DNA from: JANMDU01 sp031376455
GTDB taxonomy: Bacteria; Pseudomonadota; Gammaproteobacteria; Burkholderiales; Burkholderiaceae_C
Reading direction: 5' to 3'
Assembly (NCBI GenBank): GCA_031376455.1
Contig: JANMDU010000038.1
Coordinates: forward strand, 1-10,232
Length of the DNA: 10,232 nucleotides
In this document: one piece after another, positions 1-6,035 of the stretch
How positions within the stretch are numbered: the stretch's first letter is position 1
Layout of the letters: the number at the start of each line of letters is the position of its first letter
Notes under the pieces: generated by a model
The model's input: the letters and a program-made list of their open reading frames with translations, nothing else
Databases searched by the model: none
What the model was told of the DNA's origin: nothing
Program-made: the position numbers and the translations under genes

Positions 1-2
1 CC

Positions 3-311
3 TCCACGCCATACTTTGCCCAAACAGCGACTTTGAGTCCAGCAGACATCGAGCGCCTCGCCCGCCGCCGCGCAGGAGCGAAGCTCGGTTGGTTCATCCA
101 TGCCGCCGTGTTCATGAGCGTCAACGCCTTGCTCATGACGATTTCTCTCGCCAATGGCAAGCCTTGGGCCATCTTCCCCTTGGCCGGCTGGGCTCTGGGT
201 TTGGCGATTCATGGCGCTGCCGTCTGGCTTGGCAGAGTTGGCAGCGCTTTGCATGAGCATCTGCTTCAAAACGAGCGCAAAGCCTTAGAGGCAAAGCGTG
301 ATCCTTGGTGA
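3..311 (+). CDS. 2TM-domain membrane protein, probably 5'-partial
   Basis: This is a small protein with two hydrophobic segments, roughly FIHAAVFMSVNALLMTISLA and AIFPLAGWALGLAIHGAAVW. They follow a basic, arginine-rich start (LARRRAGAKLGW) and precede a charged C-terminus. The layout matches the 2TM domain (PF13239-like), which is found alone or fused to LytS/LytTR signalling proteins. The frame is open to the left edge with no stop, so the true start is probably upstream of the window. A TTG at 33 is the first start-like codon but has no ribosome-binding site. The stop overlaps the GTG proposed for the next gene (GTGA, 308-311), so the two are translationally coupled. It likely sits in the inner membrane and assists or tunes the downstream sensor kinase. 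That role is inferred from context; no catalytic motif is visible. Confidence 0.7.
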   Translation, partial: STPYFAQTATLSPADIERLARRRAGAKLGWFIHAAVFMSVNALLMTISLANGKPWAIFPLAGWALGLAIHGAAVWLGRVGSALHEHLLQNERKALEAKRDPW

Positions 312-1435
312 GCGCGAGGCATACTCCAGTCATGCTCTCACCTCAAACTCGGCGACGTCTGCTCGTGCATGCCTCGATGGCTGCTGCCTTCAATGCAGCC
401 ATCGCACTTGCGATCACCGCCTTTGGCAAAGACAAGTTGGCTGTCAATATGTTGTATTCGCAGCTGATTGGGCTGTCGATTTGGGCATTGATTGACATTG
501 GGCGCTTTTGGCTGCACCCGTTGGGGCAGATCAGTCTGCGGCAAGCTATCGTGGTGACTTTGCTGGGCTGCGTAGCGGGCTACTTTTTGGGCTCTGCAGC
601 GGGCGATATGGTGCAAGGCCATCCACCCTTGATCGGTTGGCAAAAAGTACCGCAGCGGATGGCGGGCTTTTTGCTGCTCTCTTTGGCAGCAGGCTGCGCG
701 TTGGTGTATTTTTTTATGTCGCGCGAAGTGCTGATGCATACGCGAAGCGAGCGCGAGCAAGCGCAGCGCCAAGCCACTGAGGCCAAGCTTAAGCTTTTGC
801 AAAGCCAGCTCGATCCACACATGCTCTTCAACACCCTGGCCAATCTGCGCGCGCTGATTCCGCAAGAGCCAGATCGCGCGGTGAGAATGCTTGATCAGCT
901 GGGCGATTTCCTGCGCGCTACGCTCTGCGCTTCTAGGGCGCACGAACACAGCCTGCAAGCAGAATTTGATCGGCTGCGCGACTATCTCTCGCTCATGCAT
1001 ATCCGTTTGGGCGAGCGGTTGCGTTTTCACTTGAATTTGCCGCAAGAGCTGACGCGGATCTTAGTGCCCACTTTGATTTTGCAAAGCTTGGTGGAAAACG
1101 CAATTGTGCATGGCCTAGAGCCCAAAGTGGGCGGCGGCACGGTGTGGATCACGGCCTCAAAAAAGGAGGATCAGCTCATGCTGCAAGTCAGAGACGATGG
1201 CATCGGCTTTGATACTGAAGCCGCTCAAGACCAAGCCGCCCAAGGATTCGGCCTGGCTCAAGTACGCGAGCGTTTGCAAAGCTGGTATGGCAGCCAAGAA
1301 ACTATCAATTTCATAGCTGTTAGCGCAATGAATACGCCGGCCATAGGCTCGATTAACATAAAAAATGCCTTCCCGGATGCGCCCGAGCCCACACCAGGCT
1401 GCGAAGTCACGTTGCTGCTGCCACTTCGCACTTGA
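308..1435 (+). CDS. LytS/AlgZ-type sensor histidine kinase
   Basis: This is an inner-membrane sensor kinase of the His_kinase (PF06580) family, about 375 residues. Four hydrophobic segments fill residues about 17-139, followed by a short basic helix. The H-box is LDPHMLFNTLANLRAL, with phosphoacceptor His171; most family members have QPHFLFN here. The ATPase part has an N-box (LVENAIVHG, Asn264), a G-box DDGIGFD (296-302) and a second glycine motif GFGLAQVRERL. It should phosphorylate the response regulator 10 bp downstream. GTG at 308 is chosen because it overlaps the upstream stop. TTG at 305 and ATG at 332 are alternatives, and none has a clear Shine-Dalgarno. Between helix RERLQSWYG and the final strand GCEVTLLLP there is an odd extra segment at residues about 332-349, encoded by a dispersed-repeat copy. 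The signal sensed is unknown. Confidence 0.9.
   Translation: MSARHTPVMLSPQTRRRLLVHASMAAAFNAAIALAITAFGKDKLAVNMLYSQLIGLSIWALIDIGRFWLHPLGQISLRQAIVVTLLGCVAGYFLGSAAGDMVQGHPPLIGWQKVPQRMAGFLLLSLAAGCALVYFFMSREVLMHTRSEREQAQRQATEAKLKLLQSQLDPHMLFNTLANLRALIPQEPDRAVRMLDQLGDFLRATLCASRAHEHSLQAEFDRLRDYLSLMHIRLGERLRFHLNLPQELTRILVPTLILQSLVENAIVHGLEPKVGGGTVWITASKKEDQLMLQVRDDGIGFDTEAAQDQAAQGFGLAQVRERLQSWYGSQETINFIAVSAMNTPAIGSINIKNAFPDAPEPTPGCEVTLLLPLRT
1302..1354 (+). repeat. Degenerate dispersed repeat inside the kinase gene (copy 1)
   Basis: Starting CTATCAATTTCATAGC, this segment aligns without gaps to the reverse complement of 1814-1866. I count 35 identical positions of 53, with shared blocks such as TAGC, GCGCA, GCCGGC and AGGCT. 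The copy probably runs on to about 1366 through an A-rich tail. It resembles a repeat of about 60 bp that I remember from Comamonadaceae intergenic regions, of the kind AGCTGCTAGCGC then a spacer then GCGCTAGAGGC. It is read in frame as part of the kinase C-terminus. Confidence 0.6.
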
Positions 1436-1445
1436 ACGCCGAACC

Positions 1446-2345
1446 ATGCCGATAAACACCCTCACTGCCCTGATCGCTGAAGACGAGCCTTTGCTCGCCG
1501 CCAGTTTGCAGCGTGAACTGGCAACGCTCTGGCCTGAGCTGCAAACGCAGATCGCCACCGACGGTTTGCAAGCCGTTGAATTAGCGCTCGCTATGCTGCC
1601 TCAAGTTTTGTTTTTCGATGTACGCATGCCTGGCCAATCGGGCTTAGAGGCGGCGCAAGAGATCGCCGAGCGCTGGCCGCATGGCAAGCGTTTGCCGCTG
1701 CTGATCTTCGTCACGGCGTTTGACGAATACGCCGTGCAAGCCTTCGAGCAAGCGGCGGTTGATTACATCGTCAAACCTGTCAAAACAGAGCGGCTGCAGC
1801 AAACTTTAGATCGAATTAAGCCTCTAGCCGGCATAGAACCTGCGCAAAGCGCTACTGAATACATAGCAAATGTCAGCAACACAGATGCCGATGTGCTGAT
1901 GCTCAACGCCTTGCGCACCTTGCTGCGCACGCCTCTGGGCAGCGTGCTCGCAAGCAGATCCATTGCAGGCAGTGCACCGACCCACACATCCACCCCAGCA
2001 GCGGCTCCTCGCCTACAACGCATCCAAGCCAGCGTTGGCAGCCAAATCGTCATCGTGCAGATGGAGGATGTGGCCTATTTCGAGGCTGCGGACAAATACG
2101 TTCGCGTGCTCACCGGTATGGCAAAGCAAGAGCGAGAGCTTTTGATCCGCACGCCGATCAAAGACCTACTGCCTCAACTTGACGCGCAAGAATTCTGGCA
2201 AATCCACCGCAGCACCCTTGTGCGAGCGAGCATGATCGAAGCAGTCCACCGCGATGAGGCAGGCCGCCTGAGCATCAGCCTGCATGGCCGCTCTGAAAAA
2301 CTCCCCGTCAGCAGGCTTTACGCCTCGCTTTTCAAGGCCATGTGA
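1446..2345 (+). CDS. LytTR-family response regulator
   Basis: This is a cytoplasmic DNA-binding response regulator of 299 residues, of the AlgR/LytR type. The N-terminal receiver domain (about 6-120) has the acidic cluster E12-D13-E14, phosphoacceptor Asp58 in LFFDVRMPGQSG, Thr90 in FVTAFDEYAV and Lys110 in YIVKPV. The C-terminal LytTR domain (about 195-297) contains the typical VAYFEAADKYVRV and FWQIHRSTLVRASMI stretches. ATG at 1446 is chosen because the receiver domain begins right after it; an in-frame ATG at 1365 would overlap the kinase gene and add 27 residues with no family match. The gene follows the kinase by 10 bp, so the two form a cognate pair. The linker between the domains is long, and part of it (residues about 123-141) is encoded by a second repeat copy. 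Target genes are unknown. Confidence 0.93.
   Translation: MPINTLTALIAEDEPLLAASLQRELATLWPELQTQIATDGLQAVELALAMLPQVLFFDVRMPGQSGLEAAQEIAERWPHGKRLPLLIFVTAFDEYAVQAFEQAAVDYIVKPVKTERLQQTLDRIKPLAGIEPAQSATEYIANVSNTDADVLMLNALRTLLRTPLGSVLASRSIAGSAPTHTSTPAAAPRLQRIQASVGSQIVIVQMEDVAYFEAADKYVRVLTGMAKQERELLIRTPIKDLLPQLDAQEFWQIHRSTLVRASMIEAVHRDEAGRLSISLHGRSEKLPVSRLYASLFKAM
1814..1866 (-). repeat. Degenerate dispersed repeat inside the regulator gene (copy 2)
   Basis: Read on the - strand it begins CTATGTATTCAGTAGCGC and contains GCCGGCTAGAGGC. It matches copy 1 at 35 of 53 positions without gaps, in the opposite orientation. It falls in the linker between the receiver and LytTR domains and is translated in frame there. 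An unstructured linker is a tolerant place for such an insertion. Confidence 0.6.
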
Positions 2346-2352
2346 TTTACAA

Positions 2353-2385
2353 GCTAGCGCATTCTTCCGCTAGCGGCATTTTTTT
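2353..2385 (+). terminator. Rho-independent terminator after the response regulator
   Basis: A perfect 7-bp stem, GCTAGCG (2353-2359) and CGCTAGC (2368-2374), encloses an 8-base loop. It is followed four bases later by seven T residues (2379-2385). It lies just past the response regulator stop and overlaps the last codons and stop of the convergent LacI-type gene. The T-run is only on the + strand side, so it should act mainly on the signalling operon. Confidence 0.75.
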
Positions 2386-3389
2386 GGCAAAGACCGCGCT
2401 GTCGAGCCACGCTCAATCAAATGAAACGGCAGCAACGATTGTTGTGCGACAGGCTCGCCGCTCAGGATTTGCAAAATTTGCTTGGCCGCCACCCGACCTA
2501 AATCCTGCGTAGGCAAACTCACTGTGGTGAGTCCCGGTTTAATCTCGGCTGCCAGCTCGTGGTTATCAATGCCACAGATGGAAATATCCTGTGGCACACG
2601 CAAGCCCGCCTCTTGCGCCTCCAGCATCGCGCCAATCGCCACCATGTCGTTGCCACACACCAATGCTGTTAGCTTCGGATTTTGCTTCTTAAGCGTTCGT
2701 AGGCCTTGCCGTCCACCTTGAATACTCAATTCTTGCTCGCTCACGGCTGCTGGTTTGGCGGCCAGATTTTCGCGTTGCATTGCGGCCAGAAAGCCCAGTG
2801 AGCGTTGCGCCGCACGGTCATTGTGTTGCGTATGACCAGAAATCATGCCGATCTCGCGATGCCCTAAATCGAGCAAATGGCGCGTCGCCATCGCCGCGAT
2901 GGCTTGGTTATCGAAGCCCACCGAAGGCAATCTCTCATCGCACACCCAAGTCAACAGCACAGGCTTATTCCAGTTTTTAAGATTGCTCCAAGCCTGCGCA
3001 TGATGCTGCGCGCCCACCAAAACCAATGCATCCACGCCTCGGTGTTGCATGGTTTTGATCAGCTCAGCCTCAGCCAACGGATCGTAGTTGTGGCTGGCCA
3101 CGAGAAGCTGATAGCCCGCAGCGGCCAAAACCAATTGCATGGCATGGGTACTGCGCGCAAAGATCGCTAAATCCAGCGTAGGTATCACGCAGCCCACCGT
3201 TTTCGTACGGCCTGAGGCCAAGGCTCTGCCAGCAGCATCAGGCACGTAACTCAGCTGCTCCACCGCAGCTTGCACCAAATCGCGTGTTTTTTGGCTGACC
3301 CGATCAGGCTGGGACAGCGCCCGAGAAACGGTTGCCGTTGACACGCCAGCTGCCAAGGCTACATCCTCAATCCGACTCTTATTACGCAT
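2370..3389 (-). CDS. LacI-family transcriptional repressor
   Basis: This is a ligand-responsive DNA-binding repressor of 339 residues, normal for the family. An N-terminal helix-turn-helix (about 7-26, IEDVALAAGVSTATVSRAL) is followed by the hinge YVPDAAGRALASG (48-60), which inserts in the operator minor groove. A periplasmic-binding-protein-like effector domain runs from about residue 64, and includes VDALVLVG, PSVGFDN, GNDMVAIG and ISICGIDN blocks. ATG at 3389 is preferred because the HTH follows directly; a TTG at 3416 would add nine residues. No clear Shine-Dalgarno is seen for either. It is divergent from the transporter/dehydrogenase operon, and palindromic LacI-type sites lie next to both genes. 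It is therefore probably the local, self-regulating repressor, released by the transported compound or a breakdown product. The inducer is an inference. The stop codon lies inside the facing terminator. Confidence 0.92.
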   Translation of the reverse strand: MRNKSRIEDVALAAGVSTATVSRALSQPDRVSQKTRDLVQAAVEQLSYVPDAAGRALASGRTKTVGCVIPTLDLAIFARSTHAMQLVLAAAGYQLLVASHNYDPLAEAELIKTMQHRGVDALVLVGAQHHAQAWSNLKNWNKPVLLTWVCDERLPSVGFDNQAIAAMATRHLLDLGHREIGMISGHTQHNDRAAQRSLGFLAAMQRENLAAKPAAVSEQELSIQGGRQGLRTLKKQNPKLTALVCGNDMVAIGAMLEAQEAGLRVPQDISICGIDNHELAAEIKPGLTTVSLPTQDLGRVAAKQILQILSGEPVAQQSLLPFHLIERGSTARSLPKKCR

Positions 3390-3418
3390 GCCAGAAGATA
3401 GCGCAAACCCGAACAAAC

Positions 3419-3432
3419 TGCAAACGCTTGCA
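3419..3432. promoter_or_regulatory. Operator O2, LacI-type palindrome near the repressor gene
   Basis: TGCAAACGCTTGCA is a 14-bp near-palindrome (12 of 14 positions symmetric) with the central CG typical of LacI/PurR-family sites. It lies between the predicted repressor promoter and the repressor ATG, where binding would give autoregulation. Confidence 0.6.
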
Positions 3433-3452
3433 TTGCGCTTGGTTCATCACAA

Positions 3453-3481
3453 TTTATAAAACCCAGGATTTACCCTGTTAA
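3453..3481 (-). promoter_or_regulatory. Promoter of the LacI-type gene
   Basis: Read on the - strand there is a -35 element TTAACA (3481 to 3476), a 17-base spacer and a -10 element TATAAA (3458 to 3453). Each hexamer matches the sigma-70 consensus at five of six positions. Transcription would start near 3446, leaving a leader of roughly 57 bases before the ATG at 3389, with operator O2 inside it. Confidence 0.65.
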
Positions 3482-3505
3482 ATCGCTATTTTTTTTCGGC
3501 AACGC

Positions 3506-3534
3506 TTGACGAAGAATACCCGCTGTGCCAACAT
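3506..3534 (+). promoter_or_regulatory. Candidate promoter of the transporter/dehydrogenase operon
   Basis: TTGACG (3506-3511) is a strong -35 match. With a 17-base spacer the -10 is CAACAT (3529-3534), a weak match; CATAAA at 3532-3537 fits better but gives a spacing of 20. A run of eight T residues at 3489-3496 lies just upstream and could serve as an UP-like element. Operator O1 starts right at the end of the -10, the expected place for a repressor to block initiation. Confidence 0.45.
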
Positions 3535-3554
3535 AAATGAAAGCGCTTACATTT
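3535..3554. promoter_or_regulatory. Operator O1, LacI-type palindrome at the operon promoter
   Basis: AAATGAAAGCGCTTACATTT is symmetric at 18 of 20 positions around a central AAGCGCTT, the classic core of LacI/GntR-family operators. It lies between the candidate -10 and the first permease ATG. Its centre is about 119 bp from that of O2, so looping between the two is possible but unproven. Confidence 0.75.
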
Positions 3555-3592
3555 TTAGCGCCCTCTAAAAGTTACTCTTCAGAGCCACAGCC

Positions 3593-4396
3593 ATGGATTC
3601 ATCCGGTCGTCTCGCAGGATTTTCGCGCCGCACTTGGCTCGGCGCGTTGACTGTTTTGCTGTTGTTTGCTGCTTGGTGGTTATTTACCTCCGCGACGGGT
3701 TGGATTTCTCCTGCACGTTTTCCCAATCCCAAAGAGGTGAGTGATTCCCTTGTTCAAATCGCGACCGAAGGCTATGGCAACGGTCGCTTGCACCAGCATG
3801 TGCTTCACAGTTTGCAGCTGGTGCTGATGGGCTTTGCTGTGGCAGTTTCTGTGGGTGTGCCACTGGGTTTACTCATGGGCTACTCGCGCACAGCAGAGAG
3901 CCTGATCAATCCGGCCTTTCTACTTCTGCGCCCGATTCCCCCGCTCGCATGGATTCCTTTGGCGATTGTATGGCTCGGCTTAGGCGATGCTGCAAAAATT
4001 TTGGTGATCTTCGTCGCGGCATTTGTTCCTTCCGTGATCAACAGTTATACCGGGGTACGCAATATTGAAAAGCCCGTGTTGGAAGCTGCGCAGATGCTGG
4101 GCATACGTGGCTCAAAGCTGATATTCGGAGTCCTGATCCCCGGTTCATTTCCAATGATTTTCACCGGCCTGCGTTTATCGCTTCAAGCCAGTTGGACGAC
4201 CCTCGTCGCCGCTGAGTTGATAGGCGCTTTGTATGGCTTGGGTAGCATTCTTAACCAAGGCGCGCAAGATATTTATCCAGCGATGATTTTGGTGGCGATG
4301 GTGTGTGTGGGTCTATGCGGAGCGATCACCACGGCGATTTTGGGCTACATCGAGAGCAAAGCCATGCCTTGGCGGCGCGAGAGGGCGTCTTCATGA
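3593..4396 (+). CDS. ABC transporter permease 1 (SsuC/TauC family)
   Basis: This is an inner-membrane permease of the BPD_transp_1 family, in the nitrate/sulfonate/taurine group. It has 267 residues and about six hydrophobic segments (near 14-34, 73-97, 107-128, 133-153, 188-210 and 229-251). The coupling loop that contacts the ATPase is EAAQMLGIRGSKLIFGVLIPG, starting at residue 164. It is the first gene of the operon, 38 bp downstream of operator O1, and has no strong Shine-Dalgarno. Its stop overlaps the start of the second permease (ATGA), so the two are probably made in equal amounts and pair as a heterodimer. The substrate cannot be read from the permease itself; sulfonate is inferred from the downstream enzymes. 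Confidence 0.92.
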   Translation: MDSSGRLAGFSRRTWLGALTVLLLFAAWWLFTSATGWISPARFPNPKEVSDSLVQIATEGYGNGRLHQHVLHSLQLVLMGFAVAVSVGVPLGLLMGYSRTAESLINPAFLLLRPIPPLAWIPLAIVWLGLGDAAKILVIFVAAFVPSVINSYTGVRNIEKPVLEAAQMLGIRGSKLIFGVLIPGSFPMIFTGLRLSLQASWTTLVAAELIGALYGLGSILNQGAQDIYPAMILVAMVCVGLCGAITTAILGYIESKAMPWRRERASS

Positions 4397-5172
4397 GCAG
4401 CTCGCAGCCATGGACACCATCGAAATCAATGCTGTCCTTGATCGGCATCAGCACTTTTTTTGGCTTTTGGTATCTCGCTGCGTTTGCGCAATGGATTCCA
4501 CGACAATTTTTACCCATGCCGCATGAGGTCGTGCTCAAGCTCTTTGATTTGATGCAAACGCCGTTCGCTGGCTATCGTTTGCACGAGCACATGGCGTCGA
4601 GTCTGCAACGCTATGCTTACGGATTCACGCTCGCAGCCGTCATCGGCGTGCCCTTGGGGCTCTTGATGGGCTGGTTCGGCTGGCTGGACGACATCGTCAC
4701 GCCGCTGTTTGATGCGGTGCGTTTTATTGCGCCGGTTGCATGGGTGCCTTTTGCAGCGCTTTGGTTTGGCACAGGCATCGGCGGCCCGACCCTCATCATC
4801 TTTGTAGGCGCTTTCCCGCCTTGTTTGATCAACGCCTATCGCGGCGCACGCAGCGTGGATGTTCGCTACACCGAAGCTGCGAGCATGCTAGGCGTCGGGC
4901 ACTTACGCACGATCACTGAAGTGTTGTTCCCTGCTGCCGTGCCATCCATCATCGCGGGCCTGCGCATCGGTGCTGGTTTGGGTTGGTTGTCGCTTGTGGG
5001 TGCAGAGCTGATCGCTGCGTCTAGCGGCATGGGCTATTTGATTGTCAAAGGACAAAGCGCGATTGCCACAGATATCGTGATGGCGGGCATGCTGTCGATT
5101 GGTTTCGTGGGCGTGTTGATCGATATCGCGATTCGCAAAGTCGAGTCACACTTGCTCCGTCATCGTCAATAA
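4393..5172 (+). CDS. ABC transporter permease 2 (SsuC/TauC family)
   Basis: This is a second permease of the same family, 259 residues and clearly paralogous to its neighbour. Both share a RLHxHxxxSLQ segment, GVPLGLLMG, the PxAWxPxAxxWxGxG region and an EAA loop, here TEAASMLGVGHLRTITEVLFP (from about residue 160). ATG at 4393 is chosen because it overlaps the upstream stop and gives a normal permease N-terminus; an in-frame ATG at 4303 would extend 30 residues into the upstream gene. It likely forms the transmembrane channel with permease 1. Single-permease homodimers are the usual arrangement for Ssu and Tau systems, so the pair is notable, though RibX/ThiX-like and other relatives also use two. 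Confidence 0.92.
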   Translation: MSSSQPWTPSKSMLSLIGISTFFGFWYLAAFAQWIPRQFLPMPHEVVLKLFDLMQTPFAGYRLHEHMASSLQRYAYGFTLAAVIGVPLGLLMGWFGWLDDIVTPLFDAVRFIAPVAWVPFAALWFGTGIGGPTLIIFVGAFPPCLINAYRGARSVDVRYTEAASMLGVGHLRTITEVLFPAAVPSIIAGLRIGAGLGWLSLVGAELIAASSGMGYLIVKGQSAIATDIVMAGMLSIGFVGVLIDIAIRKVESHLLRHRQ

Positions 5173-5194
5173 GTGGTCTAAATCCAAAAGAAAT

Positions 5195-5992
5195 ATGAGC
5201 ACCATTGAATTCAAAAATGTGACCCGCGTTTTCAAGCGTGATGGTAAAGATTTTCTTACGATCGATGGCTTTGACCTTAAAGTCAATGATCAGGAGTTCG
5301 TAGCGATTGTGGGCCCTTCGGGCTGCGGCAAAACCACCTGCATGCGAATGGTAGCTGGGCTAGAGTTCCCCAGCACGGGCGATGTCTTGGTGTCAGACAA
5401 ACAAGTCAAGAGCCCAGGGCCTGAGCGCGCTGTGGTGTTTCAAGCGTTTGCACTGTTTCCATGGAAATCGGTTTACGACAACATTGATTTTGGCCTTCGT
5501 GCCAAAGGCTTAGCTCAGGAAAAGCGCCACGAAATCATCACGCATTACATCGGCTTGATGAACCTCAAAGGCTACGAGTCAGCCTATCCGCATCAGCTCT
5601 CGGGCGGTATGCAACAGCGCGTAGCGATTGCGCGCGCTTATGCGCTCGATCCTGATGTGTTGCTGATGGACGAGCCTTTTGGTGCGCTGGATGCACAAAC
5701 GCGCGTGGTGATGCAAGAAGAGTTGGTCAAACTGGCACGCAAAAATCCACGCACGGTTTTGTTTATCACGCACTCGGTAGAAGAAGCGGTCTATCTGGCG
5801 GATCGCGTTGTCGTCATGACCAGCCGCCCCGGGCGCATCAAAGAAATTTTAGATATCAAGAGCATCCGAGAGGCGGACGGCTGGGACACCCATCCGCGCA
5901 TCGAAGATGTGATGGATTTGGCCTCCTTCGTTCATTTACGCACACGGATTTGGAAATCACTGCGCGAAGAACACGGCTCGACCGAGCATTGA
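5195..5992 (+). CDS. ABC transporter ATP-binding protein (SsuB/TauB family)
   Basis: This is the cytoplasmic ATPase that powers the importer, 265 residues. All nucleotide-binding motifs are intact: Walker A GPSGCGKTT (40-48), Q-loop Gln83 in VFQAFALFPW, signature LSGGMQQ (135-141), Walker B VLLMDE (155-160), D-loop GALD and switch His193 in FITHSVEEA. The VFQ...LFPW stretch and the overall length fit the nitrate/sulfonate/taurine subfamily. It lies 22 bp after permease 2 with a weak AAAAGAAA ribosome site, and ahead of the binding-protein gene. Two copies should join the two permeases in one complex. No regulatory C-terminal domain is apparent beyond the usual short tail. Confidence 0.95.
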   Translation: MSTIEFKNVTRVFKRDGKDFLTIDGFDLKVNDQEFVAIVGPSGCGKTTCMRMVAGLEFPSTGDVLVSDKQVKSPGPERAVVFQAFALFPWKSVYDNIDFGLRAKGLAQEKRHEIITHYIGLMNLKGYESAYPHQLSGGMQQRVAIARAYALDPDVLLMDEPFGALDAQTRVVMQEELVKLARKNPRTVLFITHSVEEAVYLADRVVVMTSRPGRIKEILDIKSIREADGWDTHPRIEDVMDLASFVHLRTRIWKSLREEHGSTEH

Positions 5993-6024
5993 TGACGACC
6001 CCTCCCCTTTTCACCACAACCTTC

Positions 6025-6029
6025 AGGAG
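6025..6029 (+). promoter_or_regulatory. Strong ribosome-binding site of the binding-protein gene
   Basis: AGGAG lies six bases before the ATG at 6036. It is the clearest Shine-Dalgarno in the operon, in keeping with the higher amount of periplasmic binding protein needed relative to the membrane parts. Confidence 0.75.
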
Positions 6030-6035
6030 ACATTT

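Noticed and set aside
338..1045. Long - strand reading frame (235 codons) opposite the sensor kinase
   Set aside because: The translation has no family character, and the + strand frame has full kinase motifs over the same bases. It is a shadow.
1365..1445. Upstream in-frame ATG for the response regulator
   Set aside because: It would overlap the kinase gene by 71 bp and add 27 residues (rich in Cys and Arg) unlike a receiver domain. ATG 1446 fits the family start and the operon spacing.
1302..1866. CRISPR-like or IS terminal inverted repeats formed by the two repeat copies
   Set aside because: There are only two diverged copies in opposite orientation, and the DNA between them is intact kinase/regulator coding sequence with no transposase or spacers.
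2353..2385. Bidirectional terminator serving the LacI-type gene as well
   Set aside because: On the - strand the stem is followed by GCTTGTAAATC-like sequence without a T-run, and the stem overlaps the gene's own stop codon.
4303..4392. Upstream in-frame ATG for permease 2
   Set aside because: It would add residues read from the tail of permease 1 in another frame. The ATGA overlap at 4393 is the normal coupled start.
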